Below are positions 53,809 through 64,000 of a stretch of DNA of 64,000 nt, piece by piece (position 1 is the stretch's first letter; the number at the start of each line of letters is the position of its first letter). A program made the position numbers and the translations under genes. Below the pieces are notes generated by a model, which worked only from the letters and a program-made list of their open reading frames with translations, made no database searches and was not told the DNA's origin. Source of the DNA: Pyrinomonadaceae bacterium (GTDB lineage Bacteria > Acidobacteriota > Blastocatellia > Pyrinomonadales > Pyrinomonadaceae). The stretch covers positions 1 through 64,000 of the forward strand of contig JACMJZ010000024.1 of assembly GCA_014380365.1 (NCBI GenBank). The letters run 5' to 3'.

Positions 53809-54252
53809 TTAATCTCTCTGCTTCAGCTCTTGCCGTTTCATCTGAATGAGCCGATCAAGCTCGTCAAGCGATTCCAGGTCGCGTTCACTTACGGCATCCA
53901 CGATGCAAGCGAGGACGGGCTGCACGGCCTCTGCGCCGCGTCCCAGCAGCCCGTCGATAACGTCTTCCCTTATGCCCCGATCAAATTCTTCGGGTGACAC
54001 GGCCGGCAAATACACAAACGCGCGTCCATCCTTCCGGCGGGTGAGTAGCTTTTTCTTGAACAGGCGGTCCAGGGTCGTCATGAGCGTGGTATAGGCAACG
54101 CTCTTTCCAAACGAAAGATATACGTCTCGGACGCTAACTTCGCTCTGCCTCCAGGCTTCGTTCAGGACCTGACGCTCAAGTTTACCGAGCGCCAACGACG
54201 CTACTTCGCGTGGGCGTTTGAATCCACGTAATGTGAATTGTGGGGAAGGCAT
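53809..54252 (-). CDS. BlaI/MecI-type transcriptional repressor
   Basis: 147 residues. The winged-helix domain (LGKLERQVLNEAWRQSEVSVRDVYLSFGKSVAYTTLMTTLDRLFKKKLLTRRKDGRAFVYLP) matches BlaI, followed by a dimerisation helix region. It likely represses its own operon with the M56 peptidase gene, and is relieved by proteolysis. The start is ATG 54252. A promoter places transcription start at or next to that ATG, so the message is probably leaderless. The C-terminal stop is four bases before the peptidase start. Confidence 0.93.
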   Translation of the reverse strand: MPSPQFTLRGFKRPREVASLALGKLERQVLNEAWRQSEVSVRDVYLSFGKSVAYTTLMTTLDRLFKKKLLTRRKDGRAFVYLPAVSPEEFDRGIREDVIDGLLGRGAEAVQPVLACIVDAVSERDLESLDELDRLIQMKRQELKQRD

Positions 54253-54258
54253 GGCCGC

Positions 54259-54288
54259 AATATAAGAGCCGCGTCTGACTACTGTCAA
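54259..54288 (-). promoter_or_regulatory. Promoter and possible operator of the blaI-type operon
   Basis: On the minus strand: TTGACA (54288-54283), an 18-base spacer and TATATT (54264-54259), then GCGGCC and the ATG. The dyad TGACTACTGTCA (54276-54287) overlaps the -35 box and is a candidate self-binding site. Confidence 0.65.
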
Positions 54289-54312
54289 TGGTTTCTCCAA
54301 CCCCCGCCGAAC

Positions 54313-54456
54313 GGTACTGGTGCAGTTTGGGAATTGGACTACATCCCTTTGCGTAACTTTGCGTCTTACTTCGCGACCTTTGCGGTCCTCTTGCATATTT
54401 ACCGCAAAGGTCGCAAAGAACTCGCAAAGGGCCGCAAAGCAATTTGCACCAGTACC
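54313..54456. repeat. MITE-like element with perfect 12-bp terminal inverted repeats
   Basis: A 144-base element bounded by GGTACTGGTGCA (54313-54324) and TGCACCAGTACC (54445-54456). The inside is itself an inverted repeat (GCGACCTTTGCGGT and ACCGCAAAGGTCGC). No coding capacity. A partial copy with the same left end lies at 13395-13530. It sits between the blaI promoter and uvrA. Confidence 0.8.
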
Positions 54457-54559
54457 CGCCGGTGGCTGCATTTCGCATCCGTGCCGAATCGCGATATTAT
54501 TTGAAGTTTCGGAAAGGGCCGCGGATTCTATCTATTGGGTGCGGCTTATTGTTTGAGCT

Positions 54560-57487
<2,928 letters not shown>

Positions 57488-57568
57488 GAGATTCAAGCTG
57501 GTGACAAAACGCATTATTTTCTGAACGCGCTCAGCCAGCCTCCCAACGAACAGACCCACATCCCAAGC

Positions 57569-57758
57569 GCCAACGGCGCGAAATGTAATAGCCTGGGGCA
57601 GCGCCCCAGGTTTGCCGCATGCAATGAAAGACTAGCTCTGAAGGAGCGAAATGAGATGAATCGCTTCTTTCTATTCCGCGCCTTCAGCGCTTGATTGTTC
57701 TTATTCCTTGTCCTGGGGCGCTGCCCCAGGCTATTACATTTCGCGCCTTTGGCGCTTT
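57569..57758. repeat. Large inverted repeat downstream of uvrA
   Basis: GCGCGAAATGTAATAGCCTG and GGCTATTACATTTCGCGCC are complements at the ends, and each arm has CTGGGGCAGCGCCCCAGG. About 110 bases lie between. It fills most of the 309-base gap between uvrA and the SGNH hydrolase gene; no gene was found there. Confidence 0.9.
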
Positions 57759-57796
57759 TCGGAAGATCGAATCAATAACAGCGTTACAATCCGATA

Positions 57797-58963
57797 ATGA
57801 CTGCACCTGGGGAAAAATCGCCCGCCATCGACTTACCCAATCGTAGGCAGATTCCTTTCAAACGTCGACTCGCGTACGCCGCAGTTATCTATCTCGGTTT
57901 TCTCCTACTGCTGGCGGCAATTGAACTCGGAACGCGTCTCACGATGGCGCATGTTTCGAGTCTCGATCTGTTCGTCGTCACTTCACAACAGAAGGCACAG
58001 GTCGCCGACGCCAAGCATTCAGGAATCTTCGAGGGCGATCCGTTGTTGCTCTGGCGACTGAAACCTAATCTTGATCGCGCGGTTTGGGACTACACAGTGC
58101 TTTCAACGAACCGGCAGCACCTGCGTTCAGAGCGCGCCGACCAACATTTGTCGTCGAAAACACCGGGGACGATTCGTATTGTTTGTCTTGGCGATTCTGT
58201 GACGTTTGGTTTTCGCGTGCCGGTTGTCTGGCCCGACAAGCCAACAGAATACGATCCAAACTGGTTGCCATATCCGATGCTGCTCGAAAAGGAGTTGCGC
58301 GCCGCCAATCCCGGGCGAACGATTGAAGTCATTACAATGGCGGTTCCCGCCTACACGAGTCACCAGGGACTCGCGTGGTTGCGCCGCGATATCAACAAGT
58401 TCGATCCAGATCTGTTGACCATCAGCTTCGGTTGGAACGATGCGAGCTTCAGCGACGTTCCAGACCGCGAAGTGATCAGGACCAATACCTCGGCGGTCGG
58501 CGTGCGCTGGTTGGTGGATCACAGCCAGGCTTTTGCGCATGCAACCCGGTGGCTGCGATCGACGGGGTCAGTTAAACCCGGCTCGCGGTTACGACCAGGG
58601 CCTCGGGTTAGCCAACAGGAGTACGTCGATAACATGCTGGCAATGGTTCAGCTCGCTCAAACACGAAGCATCGGAACGATCGTGATCGCTGCGCCCTACC
58701 GTGACATTGTGGCTACCGCGCCGGAGGGAGCCCTGATCCAACCCTACCGCGAATCTTTGCGAACAGTTCTCCAGCAAAAGCGCGTGCCGTTTCTGGAAAT
58801 TCTGGAGTTAACGGAAAAGGCCTACCCTGCAAATGAAGGATGGTTTGGCGAACGAATACATCCCAATCACATGGGTCACCGCCTGATGGCTTCCGAGTTG
58901 CTGAAGGTGATGAGTTCCACGGGAGAACTGGGAGATTTGAAGATACCCGCGCTGACGCCCTAG
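57797..58963 (+). CDS. SGNH/GDSL hydrolase with N-terminal membrane anchor
   Basis: 388 residues. One membrane helix (AAVIYLGFLLLLAAIEL) is followed by an extracytoplasmic SGNH domain: IVCLGDSVTFG (nucleophile Ser in GDS), the Gly of block II near VPAYTSHQG, SFGWNDAS (Asn, block III) and RIHPNHMGHRLMA (catalytic Asp/His region, His present). Such enzymes are esterases or O-acetyltransferase partners acting on glycans or lipids. No neighbouring gene indicates the substrate. Confidence 0.88.
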   Translation: MTAPGEKSPAIDLPNRRQIPFKRRLAYAAVIYLGFLLLLAAIELGTRLTMAHVSSLDLFVVTSQQKAQVADAKHSGIFEGDPLLLWRLKPNLDRAVWDYTVLSTNRQHLRSERADQHLSSKTPGTIRIVCLGDSVTFGFRVPVVWPDKPTEYDPNWLPYPMLLEKELRAANPGRTIEVITMAVPAYTSHQGLAWLRRDINKFDPDLLTISFGWNDASFSDVPDREVIRTNTSAVGVRWLVDHSQAFAHATRWLRSTGSVKPGSRLRPGPRVSQQEYVDNMLAMVQLAQTRSIGTIVIAAPYRDIVATAPEGALIQPYRESLRTVLQQKRVPFLEILELTEKAYPANEGWFGERIHPNHMGHRLMASELLKVMSSTGELGDLKIPALTP

Positions 58964-59127
58964 CAGCGTTAGCTGTACTGGACAGGTAAGACGCCGGTCG
59001 ATTTCCATTTGTCATTTCTCCGTTTCCATTTCTCATTGAAAGCACCGCGCTGCGAATCAAATGGCAAAATGACTTCCGATCTCTAGCTGGGCCCGCCCGC
59101 TACCCCGACGAGTCGGGGTTCTGACAA

Positions 59128-59155
59128 ATGCCACAGGGAGCAATGCCTGTCCTAC
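59128..59155. repeat. GGAGCAATGCCTGTCCTAC repeat, with GGGCCCGCCCGCTACC nearby
   Basis: Relates to the AGGACAGGCA family at 60056-60135. The GGGCCCGCCCGCTACC sequence at about 59090-59105 also occurs, reversed, at 9281-9298. These account for most of the gap before yqeY. Confidence 0.5.
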
Positions 59156-59190
59156 CTCGACGCGGTATAGTGTAAGCGGAGGAAAGATTA

Positions 59191-59640
59191 ATGAGTCTTA
59201 AACAGCAAATCGTTTCGGAGCTGACTGCTTCAATGAAGGCGCAAGATGCACCGCGCACATCAACGCTGCGAATGGTTAAGGCCGCAATGATGAATCGCGA
59301 GATTGAAAAAGGCGGCGAGCTTGACGACGAGGAGATGATGAAGCTGCTGCGATCGATGGTCAAACAAAGGCACGATTCGGTCGAGCAGTTTGAAAAAGGC
59401 GGTCGCCAAAATCTTGCCGACAAGGAGAAGGCTGAAATTGAAATAATCGAAGCTTATTTGCCGCAGGCAGCCTCGCGCGAAGAGATCGAAGCCGCGGTTG
59501 CCACGGCCATCTCAGAGTGTGGCGCCAGCTCAATAAAGGACATGGGCAAGGTGATGAAGGCGACACAGGCCGCCCTGGCAGGCAAAAATGCCGACGGTAG
59601 AGCGGTAAGTGAAATTGTAAAGGCGAAGCTCGGCGGCTAA
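59191..59640 (+). CDS. GatB/YqeY domain protein
   Basis: 149 residues, typical length. SLKQQIVSELTASMKAQDAPRTSTLRMVKAAMMNREIEKGGEL and ADKEKAEIEIIEAYLPQAASREEIEAAV are YqeY signatures; the C-terminal domain matches the tail of amidotransferase subunit GatB. The free-standing protein binds tRNA-like structures, but its role in the cell is not settled. It stands alone on the plus strand, with a strong hairpin at its end. Confidence 0.93.
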   Translation: MSLKQQIVSELTASMKAQDAPRTSTLRMVKAAMMNREIEKGGELDDEEMMKLLRSMVKQRHDSVEQFEKGGRQNLADKEKAEIEIIEAYLPQAASREEIEAAVATAISECGASSIKDMGKVMKATQAALAGKNADGRAVSEIVKAKLGG

Positions 59641-59650
59641 CTGCTCGCGC

Positions 59651-59678
59651 AGTCCGGCAAACCTGAGTTTGCCGGACT
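59651..59678. terminator. Hairpin between convergent genes
   Basis: AGTCCGGCAAAC, loop CTGA, GTTTGCCGGACT: a perfect 12-bp stem between yqeY and the convergent small secreted-protein gene. No T-run, so probably a two-way terminator or stabiliser. Confidence 0.65.
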
Positions 59679-59690
59679 CGAAGTGCCAGT

Positions 59691-60020
59691 CTATTTGTAA
59701 GTGATGATGATCGTCGGCTGATGGTCCTTGTCAAAGTTGTTATTGGACAACTGACCGCCCGCACTGTCCTTAACCACAACTCGTACAATGTGCTTGCCGT
59801 CCGCACCGAGGCGTTTGTATTTGCCAGTCGTAAGATCAGGGACGCCAAAACAATCTTTCTTGTGATTCTTGCCACACTGGGCCTCGATTGAGCCGCCCTT
59901 GATAATAATATCGTCGTCGCCGGGCGCAGGGCCAATTTGCCGATTGACGAGGGCAAAGGTGCCGAGGGCCATTACACAAATGGTCGCGATAGCAATTATC
60001 AGTAAACGTAAGTGACGCAT
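59691..60020 (-). CDS. Small secreted protein of unknown function
   Basis: 109 residues. A hydrophobic export signal (LRLLIIAIATICVMALGTFALV) is followed by a short domain with CGKNHKKDCFG (two Cys, likely one disulfide) and a beta-rich C-terminus ending PTIIITYK. No family is recognised. It follows the large kinase gene on the same strand and could be its partner or target, but nothing shows this. Confidence 0.65.
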   Translation of the reverse strand: MRHLRLLIIAIATICVMALGTFALVNRQIGPAPGDDDIIIKGGSIEAQCGKNHKKDCFGVPDLTTGKYKRLGADGKHIVRVVVKDSAGGQLSNNNFDKDHQPTIIITYK

Positions 60021-60055
60021 TGTTTCTCTCCTTATTCCTGGGGATGGAAATCTAC

Positions 60056-60135
60056 GGTAGGACAGACATTCTTGTCTGGCCCGTTTCTGTCCCGTTTCAA
60101 TTAAACAGGACAGGCAGGAATGCCCGTCCTACACG
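60056..60135. repeat. AGGACAGGCA-family inverted repeat
   Basis: GGTAGGACAGACATTCTTGT on the left and GACAGGCAGGAATGCCCGTC on the right, opposed. It separates the kinase gene from the small secreted-protein gene; the end of the kinase gene overlaps it by a few bases. Confidence 0.7.
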
Positions 60136-63100
60136 GAACCGGTAAGCTGCTCAAGTTGTTTTCGAAATCGCTGGATGTCCGGGCGACTGACGTACGAATT
60201 GTAGTTTTCACTACCCCAGCGCTGCTCGAGTTTTGAAAGCGTGTCTTTTGCTCGCATAGCATACGCTCGGGCCGTGCTTTTGTCGCCTAACTTATCGCTA
60301 GCCTGCGCCGCAATCAACAAGGCCTGCCATTCGGATGCGGGCTGATCCAGTCGGGCGAATACTTCCTGCGCCTGCAAAGCGTTGCTTGCTGCGGCCTTGG
60401 AATCGCCGGCGAGGGCCAGCGCGGCGGCGAAGGTTAATTGCGCTCTGGCCAGCTCAAATGGATCGTTAAGCTGCCTGGCCAGGTCAATTGCTTCGGCGGT
60501 CACTTGCTTGCCGCGCGGTTTGGCACCGCTGTACGACTCGGACAGTCCAATCACGATCCTAGCGCCCGTCGCGACATTCTTAAACTCCTCTCCCGCAAGT
60601 TTGTCCACTTCCTCAGCCTCGATTCGGGCATTCGAAAACTTCTCCTGGCTTAGGGCAATTTCGGCGAGGGTAAGTTTGACTTCAACGGAGAGCCGCTTTA
60701 ACTCGCCGCCAGGCTTGTTGGCGATGGCGGTCGCCTGGTCGAGAAGGGCGCGGGCCTCATCGAATCTACCCAACTTACCCAGCACGTCACCGCGGCTTCC
60801 CAGGTTGTAGCCCATGCTGCGTTGGATTCCCTGCGCGCTGTAAATGACATACGCCTTATTCAAATGATCGAGGGCCTCGGTAAACTTCTCCTCACGAGCC
60901 AGGGCCGAGCCGCGCCCGGCATGCGCCAGCGCAAGCAGCGATTGATCGTTGAGCTCCTGGGCAAGGCGCAAGAGTTCGTTCTGACTCTTGTCTACCGCCG
61001 CGTAATCCCCCTTTTGCAGGTTGGCGCGAGCAAGCAGTGCCAGGCACGAGAAGGCCTCCGATCGGAACCCGCCCTGCTGATAAAAAACGAGCGCAGGTTC
61101 GACATACTGCACTACTTCGTCAGGCTTATTTTGCTGTTGACGCAAGGTTCCGAGTGAAACGCGCGCCCGCGCTTCATTACGCCGGGCTTTAGACCTCTGC
61201 GCCAACTCCAGCGCTTGAGTAAGATATTTTTCTGCCTGATCGGGCTGGCCGCGAATAAGCAAGGAGTTACCCATATCCACCAACGCCTGAGCGCCAAGAT
61301 TCTCCATGCCATTTTTCTGCGCGAGGTCTACCGCTTCCTGGGCGTATTCGGTTGAGCGAGATGTTTCGCCGTCATCAAAAGCGACGCTGCACAACTGCAA
61401 AAGCGTCTTGATGGTTTGTGACTTATTGTCGTTTGCCTTTGCCAACGTCAGGGCTTGGTCCAACTGTCCCTTAGCCTCAGCAAGTTGGTTTCGCTTATTG
61501 AAGAGTGCTCCTCGTTGGAACGCTACTTCCGCGCGACCTTCGATGTTTCCCAGCGCCTGGTAGATAGATTCCGCCTTGGCAAAGGATGGCAGAGCCTTTG
61601 TAAGGTCCCCTTGCTTCCCGTAAACAATGCCCAAATGCAGATACGCTGCCGCATATTGTGAGTTTTGATTAGCAGCTCCTTCGAAACTCCGAATCGCCCC
61701 CTCCAGGTCATTGGTGCTTTCATATGCACGACCCAAATCCAGTAGGACGTACGCTTTGTCACCGGCTGCTGATTCCATTGAAATCTGGTTGTAAAGCTCG
61801 ATTGATTTGGCAAAATCGTGACGGGCGGTGGCGGTAATCGCGTCGATGTAAAGTGAGTCGAGCCTTGGTAGCGCAGCCCGGTCAGCTCCAGTGACGCGTA
61901 GCAATTCGTCCTTGGCCTTGTCAATGTAATCCAGATTAACCAGCGCCTCAGCCAAACGCGCATGCGCCAGGATATAGCCATCATCTGCCGCAATGGCTTT
62001 CTCGAGTGCCTGACTGGCTTGGTAGTAGGCGCCATCGCGCAGAGCGGCAGTGCCAATCTCGTACCATCGCTGCGCTTCGGCTTTTGGCACATACGGCGAG
62101 GGTCTCGCGAATCGGAGCACGACTACCACACCCACGATCAGAATCGCAAGCCCAATCAGAATGTAGGAAATAGGGATGCGCGGTCGTTGCAGAATTTGAG
62201 AAAGGTTGTGGAGCGTTTTGCTGTGACCCGTCATTGCTGACGGCAAGGTGCGCCTGATCAGTGTCTGACCGGATGCTTCCTCCAACCGCTCCTTGACTGC
62301 GTCGAGGTCGGCAATCAACTCCCTGGCAGTCTGGTAACGTTTGCCGGGTTTCTTAGAGAGTGCTTTAAGCGTAATGAAATCGAGTTGCGGCGGCACCGTC
62401 GGGTTGATTTTGGATGGGGCGGCAGGTTCAACATGAAGCACATTTGCCGCGATCTCTATGAAGCTGTTGCCGGCGAATGGAGTGCGACCTGTGATTGCTT
62501 CGTAAAGCAGCGTTCCCAACGAAAACAGATCGCTGCGCCCGTCAATCGCGCTCCCGGTTGCCTGTTCAGGCGACAAGTAGGCCGGAGTGCCCAGCACAAC
62601 TCCACTGCGGGTTTCCGTAGATAGAAGGGTCTGCGCTTCCGGCTCTGAACTGAGCCCGTGATCCTTGGTGAGCTGCTTGGCAAGTCCAAAATCAAGCACC
62701 TTTATCTGCCCGCGATCGTCGATCATTATGTTTGAAGGCTTGATATCACGGTGGACTACTCCGCGCGCGTGCGCTTCGACCAGCGCTTCAGCAACTTCAG
62801 TAACAATCTCGACCGCTCGCGAAAGAACCAGTTCGCCCTTCGCCATCAGCTCGGTGAGGGTCCGCCCGCGCGCTAGTTCCATAACCAGAAACGGCCGGCC
62901 TTCGTTGGTCTCGCCGTAGTCAAACAGGGTCGCGATGTTTCGATGACTGAGTTCGGAAACCGCGCGAGCCTCGCGCAGAAAGCGAGCGCGATAATCATGA
63001 GAGTCCGAGTTCACCGAGGGAAACTTGATTGCTACGCGCCGGCCAAGATGTGTGTCTTCGGCAAGGTACACCGTGCCCATGCCACCCTCACCGAGTGGTT

Positions 63101-63137
63101 CAAGAATCCTGTAATGAGAAACCGTTTGCCCGATCAT
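60129..63137 (-). CDS. Serine/threonine protein kinase with C-terminal TPR sensor region
   Basis: 1002 residues. The PknB-type kinase domain (residues 1-275) has GEGGMGTVY, the catalytic Lys in VAIKF, HRDIKPSNI and DFGLAK, all intact. A membrane helix follows (about 330-350, ISYILIGLAILIVGVVVVL), then about 640 residues of tetratricopeptide repeats, at least ten, probably outside the cytoplasm. This layout is common in Acidobacteriota and suggests a receptor that couples external protein binding to phosphorylation. The last residues are encoded by a dispersed repeat. Confidence 0.95.
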   Translation of the reverse strand: MIGQTVSHYRILEPLGEGGMGTVYLAEDTHLGRRVAIKFPSVNSDSHDYRARFLREARAVSELSHRNIATLFDYGETNEGRPFLVMELARGRTLTELMAKGELVLSRAVEIVTEVAEALVEAHARGVVHRDIKPSNIMIDDRGQIKVLDFGLAKQLTKDHGLSSEPEAQTLLSTETRSGVVLGTPAYLSPEQATGSAIDGRSDLFSLGTLLYEAITGRTPFAGNSFIEIAANVLHVEPAAPSKINPTVPPQLDFITLKALSKKPGKRYQTARELIADLDAVKERLEEASGQTLIRRTLPSAMTGHSKTLHNLSQILQRPRIPISYILIGLAILIVGVVVVLRFARPSPYVPKAEAQRWYEIGTAALRDGAYYQASQALEKAIAADDGYILAHARLAEALVNLDYIDKAKDELLRVTGADRAALPRLDSLYIDAITATARHDFAKSIELYNQISMESAAGDKAYVLLDLGRAYESTNDLEGAIRSFEGAANQNSQYAAAYLHLGIVYGKQGDLTKALPSFAKAESIYQALGNIEGRAEVAFQRGALFNKRNQLAEAKGQLDQALTLAKANDNKSQTIKTLLQLCSVAFDDGETSRSTEYAQEAVDLAQKNGMENLGAQALVDMGNSLLIRGQPDQAEKYLTQALELAQRSKARRNEARARVSLGTLRQQQNKPDEVVQYVEPALVFYQQGGFRSEAFSCLALLARANLQKGDYAAVDKSQNELLRLAQELNDQSLLALAHAGRGSALAREEKFTEALDHLNKAYVIYSAQGIQRSMGYNLGSRGDVLGKLGRFDEARALLDQATAIANKPGGELKRLSVEVKLTLAEIALSQEKFSNARIEAEEVDKLAGEEFKNVATGARIVIGLSESYSGAKPRGKQVTAEAIDLARQLNDPFELARAQLTFAAALALAGDSKAAASNALQAQEVFARLDQPASEWQALLIAAQASDKLGDKSTARAYAMRAKDTLSKLEQRWGSENYNSYVSRPDIQRFRKQLEQLTGSV

Positions 63138-63325
63138 TGGCGGATTGCTGCAACAAGAGTTGCGCGGTCGCCCCTTGGTAAAATGGCGGGAGCCTAAAGT
63201 TCAGTAAGCCTGACACCAGAGGCTTAAGAGTTACGCGCGAATATTACTCTACACGTCCGGCCTTTTCAATCGTCTCGGCTGGCAGGAAGTTGAGTAAAAG
63301 CGTGTTGCTAATCTCCGGGGCACTA

Positions 63326-63394
63326 GCCCGACCGTCAGGGAGGGCTCCAAGTTGAATTAATGAAGCCCTCCCTGACGGTCGGGCTAGTGCCCCA
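63326..63394. repeat. Dispersed repeat, GCCCGACCGTCAGGGAGGGC family (copy 5, perfect dyad)
   Basis: ACTAGCCCGACCGTCAGGGA and TCCCTGACGGTCGGGCTAGT are exact complements with about 24 bases between. It lies in the 358-base gap between the kinase gene and the last gene; a CGTCTCTTGACGGACGTTGC stretch (63448-63467) with a TTGACG box is the only other feature seen there. Confidence 0.9.
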
Positions 63395-63495
63395 CATGGG
63401 TGACGCAAGAAAGCTGCGCGCCGCGTCTGGGCAAACGAAAAGGTGCGACGTCTCTTGACGGACGTTGCACCTTTCGTTTCACCCAAGCGTGAACC

Positions 63496-64000
63496 CTACG
63501 GAACTACATCGAGCGCGATTAGCTGGCGGCCAGAGATGACAAATTTCTCAGGCAGCAACTCCATCTCATAAACGGCGGACAGCGCGGTTGGCGTGTAGCC
63601 TCCCGAACTTCTGTCGCTGTTTAGCGTAGCGACCACGGAGGGCGGCAGGTTTGGCAGTTCGCTGGTGCCGATCACCGCGCCCGGCGTGATGCGAAAGAGC
63701 TTCACATAAAGTCGATCGCTCTTCTTGATCTTGTTAATTGCGCCGACCAGTTGGCCCAAATCCTGCGGCACGAAAGCCCTGGCGGCCGAGCCCTCCTGAA
63801 GTGCGCCGCCGTCGCCGACGAAAACCAGCAGTTGGCCCGGCGTTGCGTCTTCGGGAATCCGCACCGGAATACGCTGTACAAACTGCTTACCTGATTCCGT
63901 TCGCACGTAAGCCTGTACCTCAATCGTCTCGCCGCGCCGAGCTTCAGTCTTGTTTAGAGCAATGCGTTCGAGCGTTGCGGCATACTTGGTGTCGGTGGAA
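63496..64000 (-). CDS. C-terminal part of a probable SpoIVB (S55)-type secreted protein (5' end outside window)
   Basis: The frame is open to the window edge, giving the last 167 or so residues. LERIALNKTEARRGETIEVQAYVRTESG, PVRIPEDATPGQLLVFVGDGGAL and YTPTALSAVYEMELLPEKFVISGRQLIALDV resemble the C-terminal beta-rich region of Acidobacteriota proteins that carry an N-terminal SpoIVB peptidase S55 domain. The peptidase part is not visible, so the call rests on this tail only. Transcribed away from the window edge. Confidence 0.55.
   Translation of the reverse strand, partial: STDTKYAATLERIALNKTEARRGETIEVQAYVRTESGKQFVQRIPVRIPEDATPGQLLVFVGDGGALQEGSAARAFVPQDLGQLVGAINKIKKSDRLYVKLFRITPGAVIGTSELPNLPPSVVATLNSDRSSGGYTPTALSAVYEMELLPEKFVISGRQLIALDVVP

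Noticed and set aside
63244-63486. Open frame in the gap before the last gene
   Set aside because: It lies across the perfect dyad at 63326-63394 and has no domain or ribosome-binding site.

Overview
The window looks like chromosomal DNA from a Gram-negative, soil-type Acidobacteriota, probably class Blastocatellia. That placement is inferred from several features: two VWFA-related proteins of the acidobacterial type, a kinase-TPR receptor, a carboxypeptidase-regulatory-domain/TonB receptor, futalosine-route menaquinone genes, medium G+C and long gene-rich stretches without phage or insertion sequences. About 59 protein genes and two tRNA genes are supported.

Layout. 1-4.2 kb: a tandem pair of type IV pilin-like genes, then an ABC-2 export cluster (permease, TPR protein, ATPase) and a small membrane protein. 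4.4-7.2 kb: a single-domain response regulator, a histidine-kinase-like protein with an eroded ATPase domain, and a sigma54 activator. 7.2-14.5 kb: acyltransferase, queD, an orphan mbtH, a DinG-type helicase, glyA, rpiB and a chloramphenicol-acetyltransferase homologue. 14.6-18 kb: proS and a secreted trypsin-TPR protein. 18-22.8 kb: larB and a menaquinone block (ubiX, ubiA, mqnE, mqnD-like). 22.8-28 kb: exported proteins, plsC and rnhB. 28-30.6 kb: LigD phosphoesterase and polymerase domains as separate genes around a DUF488 gene. 30.8-42 kb: glgC and a nucleoside/deoxyribose catabolic neighbourhood (deoC, a tagged rpiB paralogue, a two-gene 5'-nucleotidase, hpt, deoB). 43.7-43.9 kb: tRNA-Val and tRNA-Asp, followed by a SET-domain gene. 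44.6-49.6 kb: moeA, a methyltransferase, a CarF/PEDS1-type plasmalogen desaturase, moaC and an M50-like peptidase. 49.7-64 kb: TonB receptor, BlaR1/BlaI-type pair, uvrA, SGNH hydrolase, yqeY, a serine/threonine kinase with TPRs, and the C-terminal end of a probable SpoIVB-type (S55) protein.

The most interesting signal is at 33.7-37.0 kb. DeoC and a second RpiB both carry N-terminal amphipathic-helix-plus-linker extensions that resemble bacterial-microcompartment encapsulation peptides. They sit beside deoB, hpt and periplasmic 5'-nucleotidase genes. Together these suggest deoxynucleoside breakdown to acetaldehyde inside a sugar-phosphate-type microcompartment whose shell genes lie outside this window. 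The second notable layer is DNA-level: most gaps between convergent genes hold long inverted repeats from several dispersed families, and there are heptamer, octamer, 13-bp and 21-bp tandem arrays. Some of these run into gene ends, and one lies inside uvrA.
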